From assembly GCA_965199055.1 (NCBI GenBank), contig CBDAQR010000003.1, forward strand, positions 806,001 through 870,000: a stretch of DNA of 64,000 nucleotides, read 5' to 3'. The stretch is from CBDAQR01 sp965199055 (GTDB taxonomy: Bacteria > Pseudomonadota > Gammaproteobacteria > Pseudomonadales > Halieaceae). Below the pieces are notes generated by a model. It was not told the origin of the DNA and ran no database searches. It saw nothing but the letters and a program-made list of their open reading frames with translations. Made by a program: the position numbers and the translations under genes. Positions 29,237 to 39,645 of the stretch are shown piece by piece (the first letter of the stretch is position 1; each line of letters begins with the position of its first letter).

Positions 29237-29833
29237 ATGAACAAACCCAGTAGCAAGGCCGAGAAAACCCTGAATCGCATTCTTGACGCGGCCCTTCGCT
29301 GCTACGAGGTGTCGGGAATCGGCGGAACCCGACTGGAGGACGTTGCCAAAGAGGCCAATATTGGCAGGACGACCCTGTATCGCTACGTCAAGAACCGTGA
29401 CGATCTTCTCAACCAGGTCGTGCTGCGCGACGCTGAAGAGCAGCGCAACGAAATGCAGTTGATCAATCGCTACGCGAACTCCCTTGCCGACAGCATTCTG
29501 GATAGCGCTGTACATGTCTTGCGTGGCAGGCGCAATCGCCCCATTAACAGGCTCCTCTTTGACGAAGCAGGCGACGGCCTGAACCAGGTCAACCTCTCCC
29601 CGGCCAGCATTTATGACCTGACCGAGTCCCTGTTAGCGCCGAAGTTTGCCGAGGCCGTGGCACGTGGGGAAATACGTGAGGGCGTCACGCTGGAGGCAGC
29701 AGCGCAATGGATGGCAAGGGTCATGCTCTCGCTGGTGACTTTTCCGGAAGAATTCATCGACGACGAAGACGCACTGCGCCAGTTTCTTCGCCAATTTGTG
29801 GTGCCCTCCCTCATCGCAGATAGCCACCGCTGA
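29237..29833 (+). CDS. TetR family transcriptional regulator
   Basis: A 198-residue regulator with an N-terminal helix-turn-helix (ILDAALRCYEVSGIGGTRLEDVAKEAN, then IGRTTLYRYVKNRDDLL) and an all-helical ligand domain ending LRQFVVPSLIA. It is divergent from the MBL-SRPBCC-propeller unit across a 28-bp palindrome and precedes an MFS transporter in the same direction. The natural reading is a ligand-released repressor of both. The ligand is unknown. Confidence 0.9.
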   Translation: MNKPSSKAEKTLNRILDAALRCYEVSGIGGTRLEDVAKEANIGRTTLYRYVKNRDDLLNQVVLRDAEEQRNEMQLINRYANSLADSILDSAVHVLRGRRNRPINRLLFDEAGDGLNQVNLSPASIYDLTESLLAPKFAEAVARGEIREGVTLEAAAQWMARVMLSLVTFPEEFIDDEDALRQFLRQFVVPSLIADSHR

Positions 29834-29905
29834 CCCAACCCACTGCACCCCTGCGATCGCTTCGGCTATCATGATGCTCATCGAGCCAATGGAGCAGACA
29901 CGCGC

Positions 29906-31165
29906 GTGCCAGAATCCAGCCCTACCCCGCCACTAGTCCCTCATCGATGGCGCCTGTCTCTGGTCTTAATGGTGACGCTGTTTGTCGCGTTCATAGATCG
30001 TCTCAACATCACCTACGCCATCCCGCTAATGGCAGAGGAATACGGCTGGACCGAAACGCAGTTGCAGGACTATGGGTCGCGCCTGATGAGCATGTTTTAC
30101 GTGGCCTATGGCCTGGCCAACGTATTCCTCACCCCCATCGCTGCGCGCTGGGGTACACGCACCTGTCTGCTGGTCATTATTTGCCTATGGTCGGTTTTTA
30201 CCGCGGCAGGCGCCTTCATCAGCCAATTCATGATGTTGTTACTGTTGTCCAGGGTTCTACTCGGCCTATCGGAAGGTGTGCACATACCGATGATGATGAC
30301 GGCGACCAAAGCCTGGTTTCCGCCCGGGGAGCGAAGCCGCGCGAATAGCATCGTCGCATTGGGTATATTTACCGCCGCGCTCGCCGCACCGTTTCTGTTA
30401 GTGCCACTGATGGCTGAATTCGGCTGGCGCTCCGGATTTCACTTACTGGCAATGCTAGGACTGCTCGTGAGCCTGCCATTGGTCTATCTGTTTGTGCGTG
30501 ACACACCGGCTCAGGATCCGGGCATCCCTGCGAACGAGCTGAACCACATCAACCGGGGTCTGGCAGAGGAAGCGTCAGAACAGTCAAGCGGGCTCAACTG
30601 GTCTGAGGCGTTGAAATTACCGGGGTTTCTACTGCTGTTGCTTGCCGGGGCCACCAACAACCTGATCGGACTCGGCCTCACGAGTTGGATACCGACCTAC
30701 TTCACCCAGGCCCGCGGCATACCCTTTGCTGAAATTACCTGGTTGGTCGCCGGGCCGACCGCGTTCTCATTACTGGGAGTGGTGACCTGGGCGCTGCTCG
30801 GTGACCGCTTGAATCTGCGAGCGCTGCTGACTGGCACCGGTGCCATTGTCGCTGGCGTCGCCTTGTTCCTCGCATTGCGCTCAGAGAGTCTGATGGCAGT
30901 GATCGTTCTCATGTCGCTAGCGGTGTTTTTCCTGTCATCCTTTCAGGCATCAGAATTCGCACTCTTGCAGCGCATCGTTCCGCAAGATCGGTTCGCCCCG
31001 CTGGCCGGTCTCTACAACGGCGCCTCTATTATCGTCGGAGGTGGTTTAGGACCGTACATACTCGCTCCCATTATCGGCAGTGGTGAGGGCACCTGGATCG
31101 TATCAATGGTGGCGCTAGCAGGCGGGGCGTTACTACTTACCCTGCATAGAACGGTGCGCTACTAA
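29906..31165 (+). CDS. MFS transporter (anion:cation symporter-like)
   Basis: A 419-residue 12-helix carrier. The motif FIDRLNITYAIPLMAEEYGW in helix 1 and the MFS signature in loop 2-3 (PIAARWGTR) place it with the ACS/hexuronate-type MFS group. These usually import organic anions with protons or sodium. The start is GTG at 29906; no better start was seen. It follows the TetR gene by 72 bases and overlaps the SPOR gene stop by 4 bases convergently. It probably imports the substrate handled by the neighbouring exported proteins (inference). Confidence 0.85.
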   Translation: MPESSPTPPLVPHRWRLSLVLMVTLFVAFIDRLNITYAIPLMAEEYGWTETQLQDYGSRLMSMFYVAYGLANVFLTPIAARWGTRTCLLVIICLWSVFTAAGAFISQFMMLLLLSRVLLGLSEGVHIPMMMTATKAWFPPGERSRANSIVALGIFTAALAAPFLLVPLMAEFGWRSGFHLLAMLGLLVSLPLVYLFVRDTPAQDPGIPANELNHINRGLAEEASEQSSGLNWSEALKLPGFLLLLLAGATNNLIGLGLTSWIPTYFTQARGIPFAEITWLVAGPTAFSLLGVVTWALLGDRLNLRALLTGTGAIVAGVALFLALRSESLMAVIVLMSLAVFFLSSFQASEFALLQRIVPQDRFAPLAGLYNGASIIVGGGLGPYILAPIIGSGEGTWIVSMVALAGGALLLTLHRTVRY

Positions 31166-31860
31166 GACTCGCAGTCTGTGGATTCCAGCTGCAGCTCAGA
31201 TCCTAACTGCCTGAGGCTGGGCTCGATGTCGGCATCTACACCGCGCAGTAACAACCAGGGCTCTTCACTGCTTTGCATCCGCTGGTATACGTTCGCCGAA
31301 AACCCTTCATTCACTGCGTCACTGACTACCGCATCAGCTCGCTCGCGACTGCGAAAAAGCCCCAGTGAGAGACTACCCTGCAGTTCGCCATCATTGATCG
31401 GGTAGTTATCAATGCCCTGCTCGCGCAGGCTTCTGCCTATCAAGCGCACTTGCTCGCGCGTACCGTCGGTGGGCACATACACCCAGTAGTCCTTAGGCAC
31501 CATCACCACCCTGTTTTCAGTGCTAACCTGCAGCCCCAGTTGCTGCAGTGATTGCGTCAACGACTCGATGGTCGCGGGTTGTGCGGGTCCCAGCGACCAA
31601 CACAGCATCTGCTGCAAGGTCGCGGCCGGGGCTTCAGTTGCCGGGGCCACCTCGCTGTCTATTGTTGAGGTCTCGGGCACGCGCGATACAGCATCTTCTA
31701 TGTCCGCGACTGCCGCGACCTCATGCAATAACAGCAAACGCGGAACATCACCCTGTCCAGGGCGCTCCTGCTGCCGAGCTTCAGATTCCGGCCACAAGAA
31801 CAACAAAAGATTGGCCAGCACCAGGGAGGCGACAAGCCAGTGAATCCAACGCAAGCTCAC
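31162..31860 (-). CDS. SPOR-domain-like membrane-anchored protein
   Basis: A 232-residue protein with one N-terminal membrane segment (about 6-23), a low-complexity linker, and a C-terminal SPOR-like fold. The last contains WVYVPTDGTREQV and the SPOR-type GSLSLGLFRSRERADAVVSDA. The Pseudomonas counterpart (PA4278 position) sits between coaX and the tRNA/tufB cluster. The role may be peptidoglycan binding. It overlaps the coaX stop by 4 bases. Confidence 0.7.
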   Translation of the reverse strand: MSLRWIHWLVASLVLANLLLFLWPESEARQQERPGQGDVPRLLLLHEVAAVADIEDAVSRVPETSTIDSEVAPATEAPAATLQQMLCWSLGPAQPATIESLTQSLQQLGLQVSTENRVVMVPKDYWVYVPTDGTREQVRLIGRSLREQGIDNYPINDGELQGSLSLGLFRSRERADAVVSDAVNEGFSANVYQRMQSSEEPWLLLRGVDADIEPSLRQLGSELQLESTDCES

Positions 31861-32573
31861 GCCAGCTCCTGCCCAGCGAGATATAGTCCCTCAAATACCA
31901 GGTCTTCAACCAACTCACCACTCATCCGCAATGCATCCATCAACAGAGCGCCGTTGCCGCCGGTGAATAAAACGCGGGCACTTCCCGCATATCGATCGAG
32001 CGCGAGAGCCACTGCCCCAGCCTGCGATAGCAACAGACCGTTGTAGACCGCCTCTTCGGTACGGCACCCAGGTACAAGCGAATCACGCGGCGCATCAGAA
32101 AAACGAACTCGGTCGGTATCGGTGAGCAAGGCGCGCTCCATCGAATCGAGACCAGGAATGATGTAGCCGCCCACATGCTTGCCATCTAGCGACACAATAT
32201 CGATGGTTAGAGCGCTTCCCGCATCTACTATACAAACGGCGTCCTGAGTGCGATGCCAAGCAGACAACATGGCCAACCAGCGATCCACGCCCATTCGAGC
32301 GGGCTCAGCGTAGCTATTCTTTAGCCCTAGTTGTTCACCTGCTGATTGTGCAAACCAGGGTTCGATTTGCCACCGAGTCTGACACAAGCTCCTGAACTGC
32401 GATTCCCAATCAGCCCCCGCAACACTGGATACCCAGACCGCTGCGGGTGTCTGCTCCAGCTCCGGTAATAGTGGAGATTCGGTTCTGGGCAAGATCCCCT
32501 GGGCATGGGCCTGATCGCCTTCGCGCAGCAACCATTTGATACGCGTATTGCCGATGTCCAGCAACAGAATCAA
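31857..32573 (-). CDS. coaX: type III pantothenate kinase
   Basis: CoaX phosphorylates pantothenate in the first committed step of CoA synthesis. The 238-residue ASKHA-fold protein has the phosphate-1 motif LLLDIGNTRIKW, GVDRWLAML, and the phosphate-2 motif VDAGSALTID. A GGYIIPGL substrate loop follows. It overlaps birA by 4 bases, a common bacterial pairing. Confidence 0.97.
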   Translation of the reverse strand: MILLLDIGNTRIKWLLREGDQAHAQGILPRTESPLLPELEQTPAAVWVSSVAGADWESQFRSLCQTRWQIEPWFAQSAGEQLGLKNSYAEPARMGVDRWLAMLSAWHRTQDAVCIVDAGSALTIDIVSLDGKHVGGYIIPGLDSMERALLTDTDRVRFSDAPRDSLVPGCRTEEAVYNGLLLSQAGAVALALDRYAGSARVLFTGGNGALLMDALRMSGELVEDLVFEGLYLAGQELA

Positions 32574-33544
32574 ATAGTCGACCTCAAGCTGACCTCACCG
32601 CCGTGAATCGACTGCACGGTGCCTCCGACTTCAAGTTGCAGCGCACCCGTGTCATCAACCCCACGAGAAACGCCGGCGACACGACGCTCACCGCTTTGCA
32701 CAATCACGGGTTGATCGGCAAACGCATCCAATGCCGTCCATTCTTCCCGCCAGTTCTTGAACCCACCCTGCTCGAATTCCTTCAGCATTGGCAGTAGCTC
32801 ACCCAGGAGTCGCGACAGTACTTCATTACGACTGGGACGCTCGCTGCACACGGTCTGCAGATCGGTCCACTCCTGGTCAATCGCTCCCGCCGATGCCTGG
32901 GGCATGGCCACATTGATTCCGACACCCACCACCACTTGGCAGCTACCCGCCGCATCGCCCAGCATTTCGATCAGGATACCGCCAAGCTTGGACCCGTTAT
33001 GCAATATATCGTTGGGCCACTTCAGCTGTAGATCATGGGCGCCCGAGACCTTAAGCGCGCGTGCGCAGGCGACGCCCACAGCAAGGCTCAGGCCCTCAAG
33101 TGACCCCGCGCCGCCGGGGAATTCCCAGGTCAACGACAGGTAGAGGTTACGAGCAAAGGGACTCACCCACTGCCTGCCGCGGCGGCCGCGCCCCTGCGTT
33201 TGCTGTTCAGCAGTACACACGTGGCAACCATTCAAGCCCTCTTGCAATTGCCTGAGCAATTCCGCATTGGTGGAATCGATACTCTGGGCGATGGTAAATC
33301 CATCCAGAACTGCCGCGGCATTGGCCGGCAAATCTCTACGAATGAGCGACTCGTCCAGCAGTTCGAGGCCACCGGGAATTCGGTAACCACTGCTGCGACT
33401 GGCCTCTATAGCCAGACCCAGTTCTTCAAGCTTTTTGAGTTGTTTCCAAACAGCAGTTCGGCTGACACCCAGAACGTCGGCCATTTCCTGTCCCGAGTGA
33501 TTTTCACCATCGGCCAGCAGGTTCAGTAACTCAGTTTTTGCCAT
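32570..33544 (-). CDS. birA: bifunctional biotin-protein ligase / biotin operon repressor
   Basis: BirA makes biotinyl-AMP and transfers biotin to carrier lysines; with its N-terminal helix-turn-helix it also represses biotin genes. It is 324 residues from ATG 33544, eight bases after GGAGG; a longer frame is rejected. The HTH is about residues 17-40 (SGQEMADVLGVSRTAVWKQL), the ligase motif is GRGRRGRQW and KWPND follows. Its likely local client is LiuD, whose biotin lysine is encoded 8 kb away. Confidence 0.96.
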   Translation of the reverse strand: MAKTELLNLLADGENHSGQEMADVLGVSRTAVWKQLKKLEELGLAIEASRSSGYRIPGGLELLDESLIRRDLPANAAAVLDGFTIAQSIDSTNAELLRQLQEGLNGCHVCTAEQQTQGRGRRGRQWVSPFARNLYLSLTWEFPGGAGSLEGLSLAVGVACARALKVSGAHDLQLKWPNDILHNGSKLGGILIEMLGDAAGSCQVVVGVGINVAMPQASAGAIDQEWTDLQTVCSERPSRNEVLSRLLGELLPMLKEFEQGGFKNWREEWTALDAFADQPVIVQSGERRVAGVSRGVDDTGALQLEVGGTVQSIHGGEVSLRSTI

Positions 33545-33674
33545 CTTGCCTCCAGCAGCGATGGCCGCATCATAGCAAACCCGGTATGCGGCTGCCTGCT
33601 TAAACCACTGCCGCTTCACCCGCCCAGCACCGCGCCTTACACTCAGGCACAACAGATTCCGAGGAGTTGCTCAG

Positions 33675-34202
33675 ATGGCCACACTTACACGGGAGGCACT
33701 TACTGCTGCCGCTAACAAACTGATCGAATACCACAGGCAAGCCTCAGAGCAGAACGAATGGACGTTCTTTGTGGATGAAATGTACGCCACCGATTGCGTG
33801 TACACCTGCGAGTATGCCGGCACCATGCTGGTACAAGCCAATGGTATCGATGAGATTAAGGCCACCCACTACGGTCGGGATATGCAGGTGGGCTGGGAAG
33901 GCTGGACCTTCCCCTATGAAGGCGTTTACGTGGGCACAGACAACCGCATTGTGACCCATTGGCTCAATCGGGGACCCGGTTGTAAACCGGATGGCAGCTA
34001 CTACGAGACGCCCGGTGTTTCGTTTATCAGTTTTGATGAGAATAGCCAGATTATTCGTCAATTTGACATGTTCGACCTGGCGCACCAGATGAATCTCTGC
34101 GATGAACTCGAGGACGCCGGTTTATTGTCAGCGGAACTAAAGGCCAACTGGGTAATCCCAACCAAGCAACGATTGCAAAAACAACTGGACAGAAACCACT
34201 AA
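33675..34202 (+). CDS. NTF2-like (SnoaL/ketosteroid-isomerase fold) protein
   Basis: A 175-residue protein whose length and sequence texture (a long N-terminal helix, then WTFPYEGVYVGTDNRIVTHW, a GVSFISFDENSQIIRQFDMFDL strand pair) fit the NTF2-like cone fold. No catalytic Asp/Tyr of steroid delta-isomerase can be assigned from sequence alone. It is divergent from birA and stands alone. Given the steroid genes 8 kb away it could act on a steroid, but this is speculation. Confidence 0.65.
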   Translation: MATLTREALTAAANKLIEYHRQASEQNEWTFFVDEMYATDCVYTCEYAGTMLVQANGIDEIKATHYGRDMQVGWEGWTFPYEGVYVGTDNRIVTHWLNRGPGCKPDGSYYETPGVSFISFDENSQIIRQFDMFDLAHQMNLCDELEDAGLLSAELKANWVIPTKQRLQKQLDRNH

Positions 34203-34208
34203 CGCGAC

Positions 34209-34236
34209 TTGGAATCCGTTGTGAATCTGCTAGAAT
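34209..34236 (+). promoter_or_regulatory. candidate promoter of the lipoprotein cyclophilin gene
   Basis: TTGGAA (34209-34214), a 16-base spacer and TAGAAT (34231-34236), about 80 bases before the start codon. Confidence 0.4.
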
Positions 34237-34317
34237 CCGCCGCCGCTTGAAGGAGGCAAAAAGCCTGGTTGCGCGCACCTGCGTTAAGCGAAATCCTAGG
34301 GTCTGACAGGAGAGATC

Positions 34318-35523
34318 ATGAAACTGACACGTATAGCGCTACTGCTATTGTTCCCGTTACTGTCGGCCTGCTATCAGACCCAATTGGTAGGCAATACCGG
34401 GGAATCCACGGTAACCGTCACCGATCTGCGCACCGGCGCCGCCGTGACCCCCGCATTCAACTCATGGGGACCTGACGCCTGGATAGATCTCATCGAGCAG
34501 GACGTCTGGGACAGCTATGGTCCAGTGCTACAGCTCAACTTGGTGGGCATGGCGATTCCCAGTCTGGATGGACTCGAGGCAGACAAGCTGTATCTAATCA
34601 CCGCCAGCGGTGGCAGTGACTACGATGCCGGCGGCGATCTCGTTCTGGATGCGGCTCCGACAGCGGTCCAGGGCGTCTGGCACGCTGTTGTGAGCGGTGA
34701 GCGTCTGGCCAAGCGCAACATCAAAGTGTCTGCCCTCACCGAAGCCGCCTATCAGTTGGTGCAAAAGAACATGGACCTGTTCAGCGATCAGGAGCTGATG
34801 CTGCAGCTCGATGCTGCAGCCACCATGTTGGTCGAAGATGTCACTGATGATGGCACCGTCGACTACAACGACCTGCTGATCTGGAGTCGCAGTCTGGATT
34901 CCACTAAATACCGCCGCGACCTTGCAGTACTCGACCAATTGGCAAGCGCGATCACTACGGGGCAACCGCAGGATATGCTGGCCGACTACGCTGAAGACGT
35001 CTTTGGTCGAGATGTAGTCACCATCGCTATCGCCGATTTCGGCAATGTCGTGGTGGAAACGCTTAACTGGGACGCGCCGATCACTGCCGCCAATTTTCTA
35101 GAGTATGTAGAGAGCGGATTCTACGACGGCATTATCTTCCACCGCGTCATAAATAACTTCATGATCCAGACAGGCTGGTTAGAGCTCGTTGGAGCCAACA
35201 ACGTTGCCATCCGCACACCGGGGGACTCCATCCTGAATGAGTCCCGCGTAGGGCTCATAAACCAGCGGGGCACACTTTCTATGGCCCGCACGTCCAACCC
35301 TGATAGCGCTAGCTCCCAGTTCTTCATTAATCAGGTTAACAACAGCTTCCTGAATCACGGCACCGCGCAAAACCCCGATGGCTACGCAGTATTTGCCAAC
35401 GTTCTGTCTGGCATGGATGTAGTAGACAGCATCGCTACCCTGCCCACCACATTCGTCTCCGGCATCGGTAATGACGTACCCAACGCCATTGTCCTGATCG
35501 AATCCGCCAGGGTCACTAACTAG
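34318..35523 (+). CDS. lipoprotein with C-terminal cyclophilin-type peptidyl-prolyl isomerase
   Basis: A 401-residue exported protein. The signal peptide ends in the lipobox LLSAC (Cys18), so it is lipid-anchored in the envelope. Residues about 30-225 form an unrelated N-terminal region; within it, VTDDGTVDYNDLLIWSRSLD looks like a dockerin/EF-hand-type calcium loop. Residues about 235-400 are cyclophilin, with FHRVINNFMIQTG (catalytic Arg and Gln) and LSMARTSNPDSASSQFFIN. Proline isomerisation of envelope proteins is the likely job. AGGAGAG precedes the start. PpiA itself is about half this size, so this is a fusion. Confidence 0.85.
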   Translation: MKLTRIALLLLFPLLSACYQTQLVGNTGESTVTVTDLRTGAAVTPAFNSWGPDAWIDLIEQDVWDSYGPVLQLNLVGMAIPSLDGLEADKLYLITASGGSDYDAGGDLVLDAAPTAVQGVWHAVVSGERLAKRNIKVSALTEAAYQLVQKNMDLFSDQELMLQLDAAATMLVEDVTDDGTVDYNDLLIWSRSLDSTKYRRDLAVLDQLASAITTGQPQDMLADYAEDVFGRDVVTIAIADFGNVVVETLNWDAPITAANFLEYVESGFYDGIIFHRVINNFMIQTGWLELVGANNVAIRTPGDSILNESRVGLINQRGTLSMARTSNPDSASSQFFINQVNNSFLNHGTAQNPDGYAVFANVLSGMDVVDSIATLPTTFVSGIGNDVPNAIVLIESARVTN

Positions 35524-35592
35524 CCTCACATTCCGCAACAGCAACGGAAATCTCTGCTCAATCACAGGAGCTGCGCGTTTGTGAGGTACAAG

Positions 35593-35621
35593 TTGACGTT
35601 AACGTAAACGTAATCTATAGT
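35593..35621 (+). promoter_or_regulatory. liu operon promoter with LiuR operator
   Basis: TTGACG (35593-35598) and TATAGT (35616-35621) are 17 bases apart. The -35 lies within the near-palindrome TTGACGTTAACGTAAA (35593-35608), whose core ACGTTAACGT is a perfect palindrome. A MerR-type binding site overlapping the -35 and spacer, 40 bases before liuR, fits autoregulation and control of the operon. Confidence 0.75.
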
Positions 35622-35659
35622 TCTCGCCTCTCTTAATAAAACGAGCTGCGAGCAAACTG

Positions 35660-36055
35660 ATGATGGCATCGCAATACAGCATTTCTGATCTGGCGGGCGA
35701 GTTTGGCGTTACCACCCGCGCCATCCGCTTCTATGAAGAGAAAGGCCTGCTGAGGCCCAGTCGCAATGGGCAACGCCGCATCTACGACGGCGCCGATCGG
35801 GCACGACTCAAACTCATTCTGCGCGGCAAGCGCATCGGCCTCACCCTCGATGAAAGTCGCGAAATCATAGAAATGTACGAGCCCGGGCAGGATAACGAGG
35901 AGCAGCTAAGCTTGCTGCTGGGCAAGGTGACGGAGCGACGCACGCTGCTGCAGGCCCAACTCGCCGATATACACAACATGCTCGAGGCACTGGACGACGT
36001 TCAGAATCGCGTTGAGCAGGCACTTCAAGACATTCAACAAGGAGCCCGCTCATGA
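35660..36055 (+). CDS. liuR: MerR family regulator of leucine/branched-chain catabolism
   Basis: LiuR controls the liu genes in many proteobacteria. The 131-residue protein has the MerR helix-turn-helix at the N-terminus (YSISDLAGEFGVTTRAIRFYEEKGLLRPSR), the second wing RIY, and a long dimerisation coiled coil (about 80-125). No metal-binding cysteines are present. The stop overlaps the liuA start by 4 bases (ATGA). The palindromic site 40 bases upstream is its likely target. Confidence 0.92.
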   Translation: MMASQYSISDLAGEFGVTTRAIRFYEEKGLLRPSRNGQRRIYDGADRARLKLILRGKRIGLTLDESREIIEMYEPGQDNEEQLSLLLGKVTERRTLLQAQLADIHNMLEALDDVQNRVEQALQDIQQGARS

Positions 36056-37221
36056 ATACTCCCTACCCCACTCTCAATTTTGGCCTCGGCGAGGAAATCG
36101 ACATGTTGCGCGATGCCGTGTACCAACTCAGCCAGTCAGAGATCGCACCTCGCGCTGCGCAGATCGACACCGATAACGATTTTCCCACCGACCTGTGGAA
36201 AAAGTTTGGTGATATGGGGCTGCTCGGCATTACCGTTGAAGAGGAATATGGCGGCAGCGGCATGGGCTACCTGGCACACTCCGTGGCAATGGAAGAGATC
36301 AGCCGCGCGTCTGCATCCGTTGGCCTGTCTTACGGTGCAATGTCTAACCTGTGCATGAACCAACTCCGTAAACATGGCACCGAGGAGCAGAAGCAAAAAT
36401 ACCTGCCGACGCTTTGTAGCGGAGAAAACGTGGGGGCGCTGGCCATGTCCGAGCCCGGCGCCGGCTCCGATGTCGTGAGCATGAAGCTTCGGGCGGACAA
36501 GCAAGGCGACCGCTATATCCTCAACGGCAACAAAATGTGGATCACCAATGGTCCCGACGCAGACACCCTCATCATCTACGCCAAGACCGACCCCGACGGC
36601 GGCCCGCGTGGTATTACGGCATTTATCGTAGAGCGCGGGTTCCCCGGATTTTCCACCGCACAGAAACTCGACAAGCTGGGTATGCGCGGTTCCAACACCT
36701 GCGAATTGGTTTTCGAAGACTGTGAAGTGCCAGAAGAAAACGTACTCGGCGCAGTCGGCAAGGGCGTAAACGTATTAATGTCAGGCCTCGACTTCGAACG
36801 CACCGTGCTGTCCGGCGGGCCGGTAGGAATTATGCAGGCCTGTCTCGACGTCGTAGTGCCCTATATTCACGAACGCAAGCAGTTCGATACGCCGATCGGT
36901 GAGTTTCAGCTGATGCAGGGAAAGGTCGCCGACATGTATGCCGATCTGAACGCATCGCGCGCCTATCTCTACGCTGTAGCTGCCGCCTGCGACCGAGGCG
37001 AAGACAGCCGCAAGGATGCAGCAGCGCTGATCCTGTTCACTGCGGAGAAAGCTACCCAGGTTGCCCTGCAGGCGATCCAGGCGCTGGGAGGCAACGGGTA
37101 TATTAACGAATACCCCACCGGTCGATTACTGCGCGACGCCAAACTCTACGAGATCGGCGCTGGTACTTCCGAGGTGCGCCGCATGCTGATCGGTCGCGAA
37201 CTTTTCAGGGAAACCGCCTGA
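36052..37221 (+). CDS. liuA: isovaleryl-CoA dehydrogenase
   Basis: LiuA oxidises isovaleryl-CoA to 3-methylcrotonyl-CoA with FAD. It is 389 residues. The catalytic base of this subfamily is the Glu in GLDFERTVLSGGP, while the later YEIGAGTSEVRR stretch has Gly/Ala where other acyl-CoA dehydrogenases have their Glu. That combination is specific to isovaleryl-CoA dehydrogenase. Flavin and substrate contacts in MSEPGAGSDVVSM are present. It is the second gene of liuRABCDE. Confidence 0.95.
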   Translation: MNTPYPTLNFGLGEEIDMLRDAVYQLSQSEIAPRAAQIDTDNDFPTDLWKKFGDMGLLGITVEEEYGGSGMGYLAHSVAMEEISRASASVGLSYGAMSNLCMNQLRKHGTEEQKQKYLPTLCSGENVGALAMSEPGAGSDVVSMKLRADKQGDRYILNGNKMWITNGPDADTLIIYAKTDPDGGPRGITAFIVERGFPGFSTAQKLDKLGMRGSNTCELVFEDCEVPEENVLGAVGKGVNVLMSGLDFERTVLSGGPVGIMQACLDVVVPYIHERKQFDTPIGEFQLMQGKVADMYADLNASRAYLYAVAAACDRGEDSRKDAAALILFTAEKATQVALQAIQALGGNGYINEYPTGRLLRDAKLYEIGAGTSEVRRMLIGRELFRETA

Positions 37222-37236
37222 TACCGGAGATAAACC

Positions 37237-38844
<1,608 letters not shown>

Positions 38845-38847
38845 ATA

Positions 38848-39645
38848 ATGAGCGAACAAAGCCTATTCTGCGAAATCGATGCACGCGGCGTCGCCACGGT
38901 CACTCTCAACCGACCGGATAAGCACAATGCATTTGACGACGCGATCATCGCCGCGCTCGACGCAGAGTTCAGCGCGCTGGCCACGCGTGATGATGTGCGC
39001 ATCGTGATTCTGGCAGCCACCGGTAAGAGCTTCTCAGCCGGTGCCGACCTCGGCTGGATGCAACGCATGGCGGAGTATGACCAGGCTGAAAATCTGCGCG
39101 ATGCGCGGGCGCTAGCCGCAATGCTGGAAACGCTCAATACGCTGCCCCAGCCCACCATTGCACGCGTCCAGGGCGCGGCGTACGGCGGCGCGGTTGGCCT
39201 GGTGGCCTGCTGTGACATGGCGTTGGGAACACCAAGAGCCCGGTTCTGTCTGTCGGAAGTCAAAATTGGCCTGATCCCGGCCACCATCAGCCCCTATGTG
39301 ATCAATGCAATGGGGCAACGGGCAGCGCGTCGCTATTTTGCCAGCGCAGAAATCATTGAGGCCGATGAGGCCCGTCGGCTGGGCCTGCTCAGTGAGGTGT
39401 GCGATGAGGATGGCATCGATGAGCAACTCAACGCTCTGGTCACGACTCTACTCAATAACGGGCCACTGGCCGTGAGAGCGGCCAAGCGACTAGTGCTCGA
39501 TTTTGCCGATAAAGCCATAGATGCCGAACTCATAGAAGAAAGCTGCAAGCGCATAGCGGATATTCGCGTTTCGGCGGAGGGACAGGCGGGCCTGCAGGCA
39601 TTTCTCAACAAACAGTCGGCGCCTTGGAGTAATAGCGATGTTTGA
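38848..39645 (+). CDS. liuC: methylglutaconyl-CoA hydratase
   Basis: LiuC hydrates 3-methylglutaconyl-CoA to HMG-CoA. It is a 265-residue crotonase: FSAGADLGWMQRM holds the first oxyanion-hole backbone, and GAAYGGAVGLVACCDMALG the second. It starts 3 bases after liuB and overlaps liuD by 8 bases. Crotonase specificity is assigned from the operon, not from residues. Confidence 0.92.
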   Translation: MSEQSLFCEIDARGVATVTLNRPDKHNAFDDAIIAALDAEFSALATRDDVRIVILAATGKSFSAGADLGWMQRMAEYDQAENLRDARALAAMLETLNTLPQPTIARVQGAAYGGAVGLVACCDMALGTPRARFCLSEVKIGLIPATISPYVINAMGQRAARRYFASAEIIEADEARRLGLLSEVCDEDGIDEQLNALVTTLLNNGPLAVRAAKRLVLDFADKAIDAELIEESCKRIADIRVSAEGQAGLQAFLNKQSAPWSNSDV

